This document shows positions 1 through 5,624 of a stretch of DNA of 5,913 bases, piece by piece. Under the pieces are notes generated by a model. It was not told the origin of the DNA. It saw nothing but the letters and a program-made list of their open reading frames with translations, and searched no databases. The DNA is taken from NCBI GenBank assembly GCA_019348335.1, contig JAHWJR010000122.1, positions 1 through 5,913 on the forward strand. The letters run 5' to 3'. Each line of letters opens with the position of its first letter. Position 1 is the first letter of the stretch. This DNA is from Actinomycetota bacterium. GTDB taxonomy: Bacteria > Actinomycetota > Acidimicrobiia > Acidimicrobiales > CADCSY01. Position numbers and translations under genes: made by a program.

Positions 1-675
1 CTTGCCCGTCGCCGGCCGGGCGCCCACGATGACCAGGCTCGACGGCTGGAGGCCGGACAGGAGCTCATCGAGGCCCTGGTAGCCGGTGGGGACACCGGTG
101 ATGGAGTCGCCCTTCTCGTACAGCGACTCGAGGCGGGTGAGGCTGTGGTCGAGCAGGTCCCGGATCGGCGCCATGGTGTCGCTGACCCGGTGCTGGGCCA
201 CGTCGAACACCAGCGCCTCGGCTCGGTCGACGGCCTCGGCCACGTCGTCGGGTACGCGGTAGCCCATCTCGGCGATCTCGCCGGCGACGGAGATGAGCCG
301 GCGCAGGAGCGCGTGCTCGCTGACGATGCGGGCGTAGCGGGCGGCACTGGAGGTGGCCGGCGTGCGGACCTGCAACGACACCAGCAGCCCCGGGCCGCCG
401 ACGTCGGCGAGGAGCCCCGCCCGGCGCAGCTCCTCTCCGACGGTCACCGGGTCGGCGGGCTCGCCGGCGCTGTAGAGCGAGGTGATGGCGTCGTACACGT
501 GGGCATGCGCCGGCTTGTAGAAGTCGTCGGCCGAGACGCCCATCTCCGAAGCGGCGACGATGGCGTCCCGGCTGAGCAGCATGGCGCCCAGCAGCGACTC
601 CTCGGCCTCCAGGTTGTAGGGGGGGACGCGTCCGTCAGAGCGGCCGCGACCGGGGGGAACCTCAGCCAGGGCCAT
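1..675 (-). CDS. dnaB: Replicative DNA helicase DnaB, N-terminal part (cut by window edge)
   Basis: DnaB is the hexameric helicase that unwinds DNA ahead of the replication fork. I translated the minus strand from ATG at 675 and read 225 codons to the window edge. The start carries the family hallmark RVPPYNLEAEESLLGAML (about residues 16-33). The N-terminal helical domain runs to about residue 160 and includes DDFYKPAHAHVYDAI. A linker leads into the RecA-like domain, with ITGVPTGYQGLDELLSGLQP just before the Walker A motif. The window ends at the motif's lysine (ARPATGK, Lys225), so Walker B and the DNA-binding loops are not visible. A purine-rich AGGAAGAAGG at 686-695, 10 nt before the ATG, is the likely ribosome binding site. 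No intein is seen in the visible part; the Walker A region, a frequent intein site in DnaB, is at the edge and cannot be judged. The gene lies 226 bp after rplI, a common neighbour. Confidence 0.96.
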   Translation of the reverse strand, partial: MALAEVPPGRGRSDGRVPPYNLEAEESLLGAMLLSRDAIVAASEMGVSADDFYKPAHAHVYDAITSLYSAGEPADPVTVGEELRRAGLLADVGGPGLLVSLQVRTPATSSAARYARIVSEHALLRRLISVAGEIAEMGYRVPDDVAEAVDRAEALVFDVAQHRVSDTMAPIRDLLDHSLTRLESLYEKGDSITGVPTGYQGLDELLSGLQPSSLVIVGARPATGK

Positions 676-685
676 ATGCCTCAAC

Positions 686-695
686 CCTTCTTCCT
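686..695 (-). promoter_or_regulatory. Ribosome binding site of dnaB
   Basis: The minus strand reads AGGAAGAAGG, 10 nt before the dnaB ATG. It is the only good Shine-Dalgarno-like purine run nearby. A second GAGG at 679-682 is only 3 nt from the ATG and is probably too close. This supports ATG at 675 as the start. Confidence 0.6.
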
Positions 696-747
696 CACGC
701 CTGTGGAGCGCTAGAGGAACAACGCTGTGAATTCGGGGTGGACAGCG

Positions 748-756
748 TGTGGACAA
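748..756 (-). promoter_or_regulatory. DnaA box upstream of dnaB (TTGTCCACA)
   Basis: The minus strand reads TTGTCCACA, identical to the preferred DnaA box of GC-rich actinobacteria and one base from the E. coli TTATCCACA. A weaker copy in the same orientation, CTGTCCACC (7 of 9 matches), lies at 737-745, and a poorer one, CGCTCCACA (6 of 9), is nearby towards dnaB. The exact box sits 72 bp before the dnaB start codon, in non-coding DNA. The sequence match is direct; a role in dnaB control or in titrating DnaA is inferred. Confidence 0.55.
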
Positions 757-801
757 CGGTGTGGGCCCGACCGGAAAGGAGCGCACACGCACTCATCCGC
801 T

Positions 802-831
802 CCAGCTTGACGGCCGGGCGCGCCGAGCTGG
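802..831. other. Hairpin in rplI-dnaB gap
   Basis: On the plus strand CCAGCT (802-807) pairs with AGCTGG (826-831), and inside it CGGC (811-814) pairs with GCCG (822-825), with a 3-nt bulge TGA and a 7-nt loop. That gives ten base pairs. No T-run follows on either strand. It may be a second transcription stop, an mRNA end-protecting structure, or simply a product of high GC content. Confidence 0.35.
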
Positions 832-854
832 TGGATGCCGGGGAAGTGGAGTTG

Positions 855-887
855 CCGGCGCACCCGAGCCGGGTGGCGGGACGCCGG
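855..887 (-). terminator. Strong hairpin just after rplI, candidate terminator without U-tract
   Basis: The hairpin begins 14 nt after the rplI stop codon. In the minus-strand transcript CCGGCG (887-882) pairs with CGCCGG (860-855), and CACCCG (875-870) pairs with CGGGTG (866-861) around a 3-nt loop. A 6-nt bulge on the 5' side separates the two 6-bp perfect stems. All but two of the twelve pairs are G-C. No U-run follows, as is common for actinobacterial operon ends, so it could stop transcription, protect the 3' end of the rplI message, or mark partial readthrough into dnaB. Confidence 0.5.
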
Positions 888-901
888 GAGAGCGAGCCCG
901 G

Positions 902-1348
902 TCAGGCCGAGGCGACCTCGACGGTGATGGGGAACTCGACGTCGGCGTGGAGCTTCATGGGCACGAGATGCGTGCCCACCTCCCGGATCGGATGCTCGAG
1001 GTGCATCTTGCGGCGGTCGACCTCGACGCCGGTCTGCTCCAGCACCGCCTCGGCGATGTCGGACGTGGTCACCGACCCGAACAGCTTGCCCTCGCTGCCG
1101 GCGCGAGCACCGACGTGGATGACCGCGGGCACCAGTTTGCGGGCGACGTCTTCGGCGGCGGCCCGGGCGGCGGCGTCTTTCACATCGCGGGCCCGGCGCA
1201 TGCCGGCGGCCTGTGTCACCGCCCCGCTGCTGGCCTGCATGGCCAGACCTCGCGGCATCAGATAGTTGCGGGCAAAGCCGTCGGCCACGTCGACGACGTC
1301 GCCGCGCTTGCCGAGGTTGGCCACGTCATCGCGCAGGATCACGTTCAT
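902..1348 (-). CDS. rplI: 50S ribosomal protein L9
   Basis: L9 (148 aa) binds domain V of 23S rRNA near the base of the L1 stalk and helps maintain the reading frame. The N-terminal domain is textbook: MNVILRDDVANLGKRGDVVD, then VADGFARNYLMPRGLA (about residues 21-37). A charged, alanine-rich connecting helix spans about 45-75. The C-terminal domain follows (about 80-148), with EGKLFGSVTTSDIAEAV and IREVGTHLVPMKLHADVEFPITVEV. The length is normal for the family. The reading frame stays open further upstream, but the conserved MNVIL start is clear. A GAGGAA ribosome binding site at 1355-1360, 6 nt before the ATG, overlaps the rpsR stop codon, so the two genes are probably translationally coupled. 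Confidence 0.97.
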   Translation of the reverse strand: MNVILRDDVANLGKRGDVVDVADGFARNYLMPRGLAMQASSGAVTQAAGMRRARDVKDAAARAAAEDVARKLVPAVIHVGARAGSEGKLFGSVTTSDIAEAVLEQTGVEVDRRKMHLEHPIREVGTHLVPMKLHADVEFPITVEVASA

Positions 1349-1354
1349 CGCCGG

Positions 1355-1360
1355 TTCCTC
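1355..1360 (-). promoter_or_regulatory. Ribosome binding site of rplI overlapping rpsR stop
   Basis: GAGGAA lies 6 nt before the rplI ATG and shares two bases with the rpsR TGA stop at 1359-1361 (TGAGGAA). It fixes the rplI start at 1348 rather than a codon further upstream in the same open frame. Confidence 0.75.
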
Positions 1361-1817
1361 ACTGGGACTCCACCACCGTCTCCTGCTGCACGGTCGGGGC
1401 ATCGGCGCTCTTGGCTCCGCCCCGCGGAGCGGGAGGCGGTGCATCGCCAGGACCGGGGCGCGGCGGCCGCTCGTCACGGCTCGGCCCACGGTCGTCACGG
1501 TCACGCCCGCGCCCTCCACCACCACGACCGCCCCGACTGCTGCTGACCCGGGTGGCGTAGGGCAGGAGGGCCAGCTCCCGGGCCGTCTTGATGGCCAGCG
1601 CCACGTCGCGCTGGTGCTGCACGCAGTTGCCACTGACGCGCCGGGCGCGGATCTTGGCCCGGTCGGACATGTAGCGACGCAGCAGGTTCACGTCCTTGTA
1701 GTCGATCCAGGAGATCTGCTCTTGGCAGAACATGCACGGCTTCGGCTTGAACCGCTTCCCGGTGTCCTTGCCCTTGCGCTCGCCGCGGGACGGCTGCGCC
1801 TTCGACTTTCGGCCCAT
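1359..1817 (-). CDS. rpsR: 30S ribosomal protein S18 with long low-complexity C-terminal tail
   Basis: S18 sits on the platform of the small subunit in a pair with S6. The 152-aa product is about twice the usual 75-90 aa. A basic N-terminal arm (1-24) leads to the conserved core (about 25-91): PCMFC, IDYKDVNLLRRYMSDRAKIRARRVSGNCVQHQRDVALAIKTARELALLPY. Cys28, Cys31, Cys65 and His68 match the metal-binding ('C+') form of S18, so zinc binding is predicted. From about residue 92 to the end comes a tail that fits no known S18 fold: a Gly/Arg part with RGG repeats, an Asp/Arg part, then a Pro/Ala/Gly part, ending in QQETVVESQ. The ATG directly follows the ssb stop (TAGATG, no gap). The stop overlaps the rplI ribosome binding site, so the tail is not a missed earlier stop. 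Confidence 0.96.
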   Translation of the reverse strand: MGRKSKAQPSRGERKGKDTGKRFKPKPCMFCQEQISWIDYKDVNLLRRYMSDRAKIRARRVSGNCVQHQRDVALAIKTARELALLPYATRVSSSRGGRGGGGRGRDRDDRGPSRDERPPRPGPGDAPPPAPRGGAKSADAPTVQQETVVESQ

Positions 1818-2303
1818 CTAGAACGGCTCCTCGTCGTCGTAGCCACCGGAACCCGACGGGGCCCCACTGGTCGGTCTCCCGCCGCCACCACCGCCGCTGG
1901 CGCCACCGCCGCCCCCGCCGCCGAAGCCACCGTCGCCACCCCGACGCTCGTTCTTGGTGACCGTGGCGGTGGCCCACCGGAGGCTGGGGCCGACCTCGTC
2001 GGCGACCACCTCGACCACCGAACGGCGGTCGCCTTCCTGGGTCTCCCACGTGCGCTGCTCGAGCCGCCCGGTCACCACGACGCGGGCGCCCTTCTGCACG
2101 GACTCGCCGATGTTCTCGGCCATCTCCCGCCAGGCGACGATGTCGAAGAAGCTGGTGGCCTCCTCCCACGCCTGGGTCTGGCGGTTCTGCCAACGACGGT
2201 TGACCGCGAGGCCGAACTTGGCCATCGCCTGACCTGAGGGGGTGTAGCGCAGCTCGGGGTCGCGTGTGACGTTGCCGACGAGGGTGACGTTGTTACCGGC
2301 CAT
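1818..2303 (-). CDS. ssb: Single-stranded DNA-binding protein SSB
   Basis: SSB (161 aa) coats single-stranded DNA at forks and repair sites and recruits partner proteins through its C-terminal tip. The OB-fold spans about residues 1-112: MAGNNVTLVGNVTRDPELRYTPSGQ, FGLAVNRRW, TSFFDIVAWREMAENI, KGARVVVTGRLEQRTWE. Aromatic residues of the DNA-binding kind are present (Trp38, Phe52/53, Trp58). A glycine-rich disordered linker (about 120-155) follows, ending in the acidic tip DDEEPF, the usual partner-binding motif. Start ATG at 2303 is preceded by AAGGAAG (2313-2319, 9-nt spacing). The gene starts 19 nt after rpsF and abuts rpsR, the classic S6-SSB-S18 order. The tip codons appear to double as the rpsR ribosome binding site. 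Confidence 0.98.
   Translation of the reverse strand: MAGNNVTLVGNVTRDPELRYTPSGQAMAKFGLAVNRRWQNRQTQAWEEATSFFDIVAWREMAENIGESVQKGARVVVTGRLEQRTWETQEGDRRSVVEVVADEVGPSLRWATATVTKNERRGGDGGFGGGGGGGASGGGGGGRPTSGAPSGSGGYDDEEPF
1827..1832 (-). promoter_or_regulatory. Ribosome binding site of rpsR inside the end of ssb
   Basis: GAGGAG, which encodes the two glutamates of the SSB tip DDEEPF, lies 9 nt before the rpsR ATG. It is the only Shine-Dalgarno-like sequence available because ssb and rpsR abut without a gap. Ribosomes finishing ssb would pass directly over it, which favours coupling. Confidence 0.65.
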
Positions 2304-2322
2304 GATCGTTCACTTCCTTGGT

Positions 2323-2679
2323 CTACGTGTCCTGGTCGGACCGGGAGGCGGCGAGGGCGCCGGCCCGGGGCGGAGAAGCGCTCCGGCCCTTGCCCTCGGG
2401 CACCCGGACGATCTTGTGGCGGATGACCTCGTCCGCCAGACGGAGGGAGCGGTCGAGCTGCTCGAGAGCGACGGGCTCGGCACCCAGCTCGACGAGGACG
2501 TAGTAGCCCTCGGTGCGGTGGTTGATCTCGTAGGCGAACCGCCGCTTGCCCCACTTGTCGACCCGCGTCACCGCGGCCTGCGATGCATCGAGGGAAGCAG
2601 TGACCCGGTTGAGCAGGCCCTGAACCGCGGACTCCTCGAGCGTCGGCTCGAGGATCAGCATGATTTCGTACGGCCGCAT
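2323..2679 (-). CDS. rpsF: 30S ribosomal protein S6
   Basis: S6 (118 aa) pairs with S18 and binds the central domain of 16S rRNA. The ferredoxin-like core covers about residues 1-95: MRPYEIMLILEPTLEE, VTRVDKWGKRRFAYEINHRTEGYYVLVEL, LDRSLRLADEVIRHKIVRV. A short basic, Ala/Ser-rich tail of about 22 residues follows (EGKGRSASPPRAGALAASRSDQDT), within the range seen in other S6 proteins. The frame is open 27 codons further upstream to an ATG at 2760, but the conserved MRPYEIM start and a near-perfect ribosome binding site at 2687-2694 fix the start at 2679. It is first in the rpsF-ssb-rpsR-rplI set and is preceded by 150 bp of leader that may carry its promoter. Confidence 0.97.
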   Translation of the reverse strand: MRPYEIMLILEPTLEESAVQGLLNRVTASLDASQAAVTRVDKWGKRRFAYEINHRTEGYYVLVELGAEPVALEQLDRSLRLADEVIRHKIVRVPEGKGRSASPPRAGALAASRSDQDT

Positions 2680-2760
2680 GGCGGCGTCACCTCCCTCTGG
2701 ACCCGGCGCCGAGCGCTCGGGGCCCCCGAACTGGGGGCAGGGTTCGATTGGAGCCGCCAT
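2678..2760 (-). promoter_or_regulatory. rpsF leader with inverted repeats, possible control region
   Basis: An 8-bp perfect inverted repeat, ATGGCGGC (2760-2753 on the minus strand) and GCCGCCAT (2685-2678), encloses the rpsF ribosome binding site and includes the first two bases of the start codon. Between the arms are a 12-bp palindrome CCGAGCGCTCGG (2709-2720) and overlapping G-run/C-run pairings (about 2716-2740). S6 together with S18 is known to bind the rpsF leader in many bacteria and repress its own operon. I cannot confirm the conserved S6:S18 RNA motif by eye. Confidence 0.35.
2687..2694 (-). promoter_or_regulatory. Strong ribosome binding site of rpsF
   Basis: GGAGGTGA, an almost full match to the 16S rRNA 3' end, lies 7 nt before the rpsF ATG. 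It is the strongest Shine-Dalgarno sequence in the window and decides the start at 2679 over the in-frame ATG at 2760. Confidence 0.85.
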
Positions 2761-2788
2761 CGTAGGGGCGGGGTGTCGAAGGCCACAA
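2759..2788 (-). promoter_or_regulatory. Candidate promoter of the rpsF operon
   Basis: On the minus strand TTGTGG (2783-2788) and TACGAT (2759-2764) are separated by 18 nt; the second matches the -10 consensus at 4 of 6 positions, the first the -35 at 3 of 6. Transcription would start near 2752, giving a leader of about 70 nt. The region lies between recR and rpsF where a promoter is expected. The match is moderate. Confidence 0.35.
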
Positions 2789-2829
2789 CCTCATGGCCGA
2801 ACGGTAACGACTGCCTGTGACAGGAAAAG

Positions 2830-3429
2830 CTACGCCTCCACCTCGCGGCGGCCCTCCAGGGCTCGCCCGAGGGTGAGCTCGTCGGCGTACTCCAAGTCGC
2901 CGCCGACGGGGAGCCCACTGGCGATGCGCGTCACCTTCAGGCCGAGAGGACGCAGGAGGCGGGCCAGGTACATGGCGGTGGCCTCACCCTCGATGTTGGG
3001 GTTGGTGCACAGGATCACCTCCGAGATCTCCTCGGGCTCGAGTCGGGCCAGCAGCTCGCGCACCTTGAGCTGATCGGGACCGATCCCCTCGATGGGGCTG
3101 ATCGCTCCCTGGAGCACGTGGTAGCGGCCTCGGTACTCGTGGGTCTTCTCCACCGCCACGATGTCGCGGGGTTCCTCGACCACGCACAGGACCCCGCTCT
3201 CCCGCCGGGAGTCAACGCACACCCCGCACTCGTCGCCCTCGGCCACGTTGAAGCAGCGGGTGCACAACGTCACTCGCTCCTTCACCTCGGTCACGGCCCG
3301 GGCCAGGCGCAGCGCGTCCTGCTTGGGGAGCTTCAGGAGGTGGAAGGCGATGCGTTGGGCCGACTTCGGGCCCACGCCCGGCAACCGGCCGAGCTCCTCG
3401 ATGAGGTCCTGAACGGGACCGGCGTACAC
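2830..3429 (-). CDS. recR: Recombination mediator protein RecR
   Basis: RecR (199 aa) forms a ring that, with RecO (and RecF), helps load RecA onto SSB-coated single-stranded gaps. Domains in order: a helix-hairpin-helix region (about 1-50; LGRLPGVGPKSAQRIAFHLL), a C4 zinc finger (Cys56, Cys59, Cys68, Cys71), a Toprim domain (about 78-175; SGVLCVVEEPRDIVAVEKTHEYRGRYHVLQGAISP, then EVILCTNPNIEGEATAMYLARLL), and the C-terminal ASGLPVGGDLEYADELTLGRAL. The length is standard. The start codon is GTG at 3429, giving the conserved MYAGPVQDLIEEL. No clear Shine-Dalgarno sequence precedes it, and only 9 nt separate it from the ybaB stop, so translation probably depends on coupling. Confidence 0.98.
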   Translation of the reverse strand: MYAGPVQDLIEELGRLPGVGPKSAQRIAFHLLKLPKQDALRLARAVTEVKERVTLCTRCFNVAEGDECGVCVDSRRESGVLCVVEEPRDIVAVEKTHEYRGRYHVLQGAISPIEGIGPDQLKVRELLARLEPEEISEVILCTNPNIEGEATAMYLARLLRPLGLKVTRIASGLPVGGDLEYADELTLGRALEGRREVEA

Positions 3430-3438
3430 CGGGAACGG

Positions 3439-3759
3439 TCAGCCCAGCAGGCCGCCGAGGCCTCCCAGCCCCAGGCCCGAGGTCAACCCCTCCTGCATCT
3501 CCCCCACCTTGGCCATGGCGTCGTGCAGCGCCGCCAGCACCAGGTCCTGGAGCATGTCGACATCTTCCGGGTCGACCGCTGCCGGATCGATGGTCACCGA
3601 GCGGAACTCCATGCCGCCGGTCACCGCCACCCGCACCACGCCACCGCCGGCCTGGCCCTCGACCACCTTCTCGGCTGCCTCCGCCTGGGCGGCCATGAGC
3701 TGCTCTTGCATCTGCTGGGCCTGCGCCATGAGTTGACCCAGATCAGGCTGGTCGGGCAT
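3439..3759 (-). CDS. ybaB: YbaB/EbfC-family nucleoid-associated protein
   Basis: This small (106 aa) dimeric DNA-binding protein belongs to a family nearly always encoded between dnaX and recR. The N-terminal part is a glutamine- and alanine-rich helix (MPDQPDLGQLMAQAQQMQEQLMAAQAEAAEKVVEG, about 1-35). The family core follows: GGGVVRVAVTGGMEFRSVTIDPAAVDPEDVDMLQDLVLAALHDAMAKVGE (about 38-87). The end is Gly/Leu-rich (GLGLGGLGGLLG), as in many actinobacterial members. The start ATG at 3759 lies 25 nt after the dnaX stop, with only a weak G-rich ribosome binding site. Its exact cellular role is not settled in any species; binding to DNA or a link to recombination is known or proposed for relatives. 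Confidence 0.93.
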   Translation of the reverse strand: MPDQPDLGQLMAQAQQMQEQLMAAQAEAAEKVVEGQAGGGVVRVAVTGGMEFRSVTIDPAAVDPEDVDMLQDLVLAALHDAMAKVGEMQEGLTSGLGLGGLGGLLG

Positions 3760-3784
3760 GGCCCGAGGCTACCCGTCCCGCCGC

Positions 3785-5611
3785 TCAGCGGTCGGGACCC
3801 GGCCGCGGGTCGTCGACCAGCTCGGCGCCGGGGAAGACCTCGCTGAGCCGGTCGAGTTGGCTGCGGCCGTCGGGTGGGACATCGGCCAGCTCGTCGAGGT
3901 CGACGTCGGCGGCGCCGCTCTCCGACACGTCGACATCGAAGTCGGCGGCAGCGGGGCCGTCGACGGTCAGCCGCAGCCGGGCGGGACGACCGAGGAAGGC
4001 GGCCAGTGCCGCCTCCACCTCGTGGCGGCGGCTCTCGCACTTGCGGCGCATGGCGTCGGTCGGCAGGGCGAAGGTGACGGCCTCGTCGTCGACGGCGGCG
4101 AAGCGCCCGGCGCCGAACAGCCCCTTGGCCACCGGGCGCAGGCGCCCGAGGATGTGGTCGGCCCACGCCAGCGTCAGCTCCTCACGCGTCGGCAGTGGGC
4201 CCGACCCGGCGGCCGGAAGGTCTGGCGGCGGCGGAGGGGAAGCGGGAGGCGGGGGCGGGAGCGGGGACGCGGAGGCGGCGGGTGCTGGGGGCGGGGCCGA
4301 CCGGGGTGCCTGCTCGCGCCGGACGGCTCCCAGGGCAGGACGGGACGGCGGCTCGCCGGGAGCGGCCGGTGCCGGCGCCCCGCTCCGAACCTCCGCCGAG
4401 CGGCCGCCTCCGGCCGTCACCGCCTGCCGGGCCGCCTCGCGGGCCGACCCCGCCGGGGCCACCGCAGGAGGCGCCGACGAGCCCCCGCCCGTGCCGGTCA
4501 GAGGCGCGCCCCGTCGCGATGCCTGCTCGAGCCGCTCGATCCGCTCGAGGAGTGCCGCAGGAGAGGTGTCGGCCTCGGGGCGGGTGGCGCGGACGAGGGC
4601 CACCTCGAGGACCACCCGGGCATCCGGGGCGTCCCGCATGGCCAGCAGCGCCTCACCCACCGCGTCGAGCGAGCGGACGGCGGCGGGGGCACCGAGGCGC
4701 CGGCCCTGGTCGGCCACCCGTTCCCGAGCGGCGTCGGGCAGCGACACCACCTCGGGGGCCACGACCGACAAGAAGGCGTCGCGCAGGTGGGCCAGCAGTG
4801 CCTCGGCCAGGTGCCGGGCGTCGCGCCCCGCCCCGCAGGCCGTGGCGACGGCGGTGAGCGCCCGGGCGGTGTCCCCCTCGCACAGCGCCTCGGCCATCTC
4901 CTCCACCACGGCGTCGTCGTCGACCGTGGTGCCGGCGGCCACGATCTGTTCCAGGGCGGAGAGGGCATCGCGCGCCGACCCCTGACCGCGCCGCACGGCC
5001 AGCTCGACGGCCTGGTCGTCGACGTCGAGGCCGGCGTCGGCCACCACCCACCGGAGGTGCTCGACCAGGGTGGCCGCCGACAGCAGGCGGAACTCGAAGG
5101 CCTGGGTGCGGCTGCGGATGGTCGGCAGGACCTTCTGCGGGTCGGTGGTGGCCAGCACGAAGACCACGTGGGCCGGCGGCTCCTCGAGCGTCTTCAGCAG
5201 GGCGTTGGACGCGCCCGCCGACAGCATGTGGACCTCGTCGAGGATGTAGAGCCGGGTCCGCCCGGCGCCGGCCAGCGCCACCCGCGCCACCAGGTCGCGC
5301 ATGGCGTCGACGCCGTTGTTGGACGCGGCGTCGAGCTCGCTCACGTCGAGCGAGGTCCCGGCCTCGACGGCCAGGCACGATGGGCAGGCGCAGCACGGCT
5401 CCCCGTCGACCGGCGCCTGGCAGTTCAGGGCCTTGGCCAGGATGCGGGCGGTCGAGGTCTTGCCCGTCCCCCTCGGCCCGCTGAAGAGGTAGGCGTGCGA
5501 CACGGTGCCCGTGGCCACGGCGTTGCGCAGCCCCCGCACGACGTGGTCCTGGCCCCGCACCTCGCCGAAGCGCCGGGGCCGGTACCGCCGGTAGAGGGAC
5601 TGGAAGGCCAC
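3785..5611 (-). CDS. dnaX: DNA polymerase III subunit tau (DnaX)
   Basis: DnaX is the ATPase of the clamp loader, and its long form links the loader to polymerase and helicase. In 608 aa one sees: SLYRRYRPRRFGEVRGQDHV (5-24); Walker A GPRGTGKTS (45-53); four zinc cysteines (64, 73, 76, 79); Walker B LDEVH (124-128); sensor 1 ATTD (154-157); the trans-acting arginine in IRSR (168); sensor 2 around GSARDAL (211-217); and a helical collar domain (about 225-345). A 108-residue disordered Ala/Pro/Gly linker (about 366-473) follows, with two runs of five prolines, then a C-terminal tau domain (about 474-608; LTLAWADHILGRLRPVAKGLF) ending in EVFPGAELVDD. The conserved start MAFQSLYRRYRP sets GTG at 5611. 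No Shine-Dalgarno sequence is visible. I see no A-run that could act as an E. coli-type frameshift site, so a short gamma form is not predicted. Confidence 0.98.
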   Translation of the reverse strand: MAFQSLYRRYRPRRFGEVRGQDHVVRGLRNAVATGTVSHAYLFSGPRGTGKTSTARILAKALNCQAPVDGEPCCACPSCLAVEAGTSLDVSELDAASNNGVDAMRDLVARVALAGAGRTRLYILDEVHMLSAGASNALLKTLEEPPAHVVFVLATTDPQKVLPTIRSRTQAFEFRLLSAATLVEHLRWVVADAGLDVDDQAVELAVRRGQGSARDALSALEQIVAAGTTVDDDAVVEEMAEALCEGDTARALTAVATACGAGRDARHLAEALLAHLRDAFLSVVAPEVVSLPDAARERVADQGRRLGAPAAVRSLDAVGEALLAMRDAPDARVVLEVALVRATRPEADTSPAALLERIERLEQASRRGAPLTGTGGGSSAPPAVAPAGSAREAARQAVTAGGGRSAEVRSGAPAPAAPGEPPSRPALGAVRREQAPRSAPPPAPAASASPLPPPPPASPPPPPDLPAAGSGPLPTREELTLAWADHILGRLRPVAKGLFGAGRFAAVDDEAVTFALPTDAMRRKCESRRHEVEAALAAFLGRPARLRLTVDGPAAADFDVDVSESGAADVDLDELADVPPDGRSQLDRLSEVFPGAELVDDPRPGPDR

Positions 5612-5618
5612 CAGTCGC

Positions 5619-5624
5619 AGGTTA
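5619..5624 (-). promoter_or_regulatory. Candidate -10 element for a leaderless dnaX transcript
   Basis: The minus strand reads TAACCT, matching the TANNNT pattern, exactly 7 nt before the dnaX GTG. In actinobacteria this spacing typically puts the transcription start on the first base of the start codon. There is no ribosome binding site here and no good -35 hexamer, both usual for leaderless genes. Readthrough from ffs, 47 nt upstream, is the alternative. Confidence 0.4.

Noticed and set aside
695..796. A 33-codon minus-strand frame in the rplI-dnaB gap ending just before the dnaB ribosome binding site
   Set aside because: Its composition is not protein-like, GGAG is only 3 nt from the ATG, and it runs across the DnaA box; no support as a gene.
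1545..1620. Possible frameshift causing the long S18 tail
   Set aside because: The frame runs cleanly to a stop placed 10 nt before rplI and overlapping its ribosome binding site, so the gene spacing argues for an intact frame.
1349..1633. An upstream extension of the rplI frame to 1633
   Set aside because: It overlaps rpsR in another frame, and L9 begins with the conserved MNVIL at 1348 with its own ribosome binding site.
2680..2760. An in-frame upstream ATG that would extend S6 by 27 residues
   Set aside because: The extension is Pro/Gly-rich and unlike S6, while the strong GGAGGTGA site and the conserved MRPYEIM point to the start at 2679.
2814..2824. CCTGTGACAGG inverted repeat after the recR stop
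   Set aside because: Only five base pairs with a one-base centre and no U-run; too short for a terminator and likely chance.
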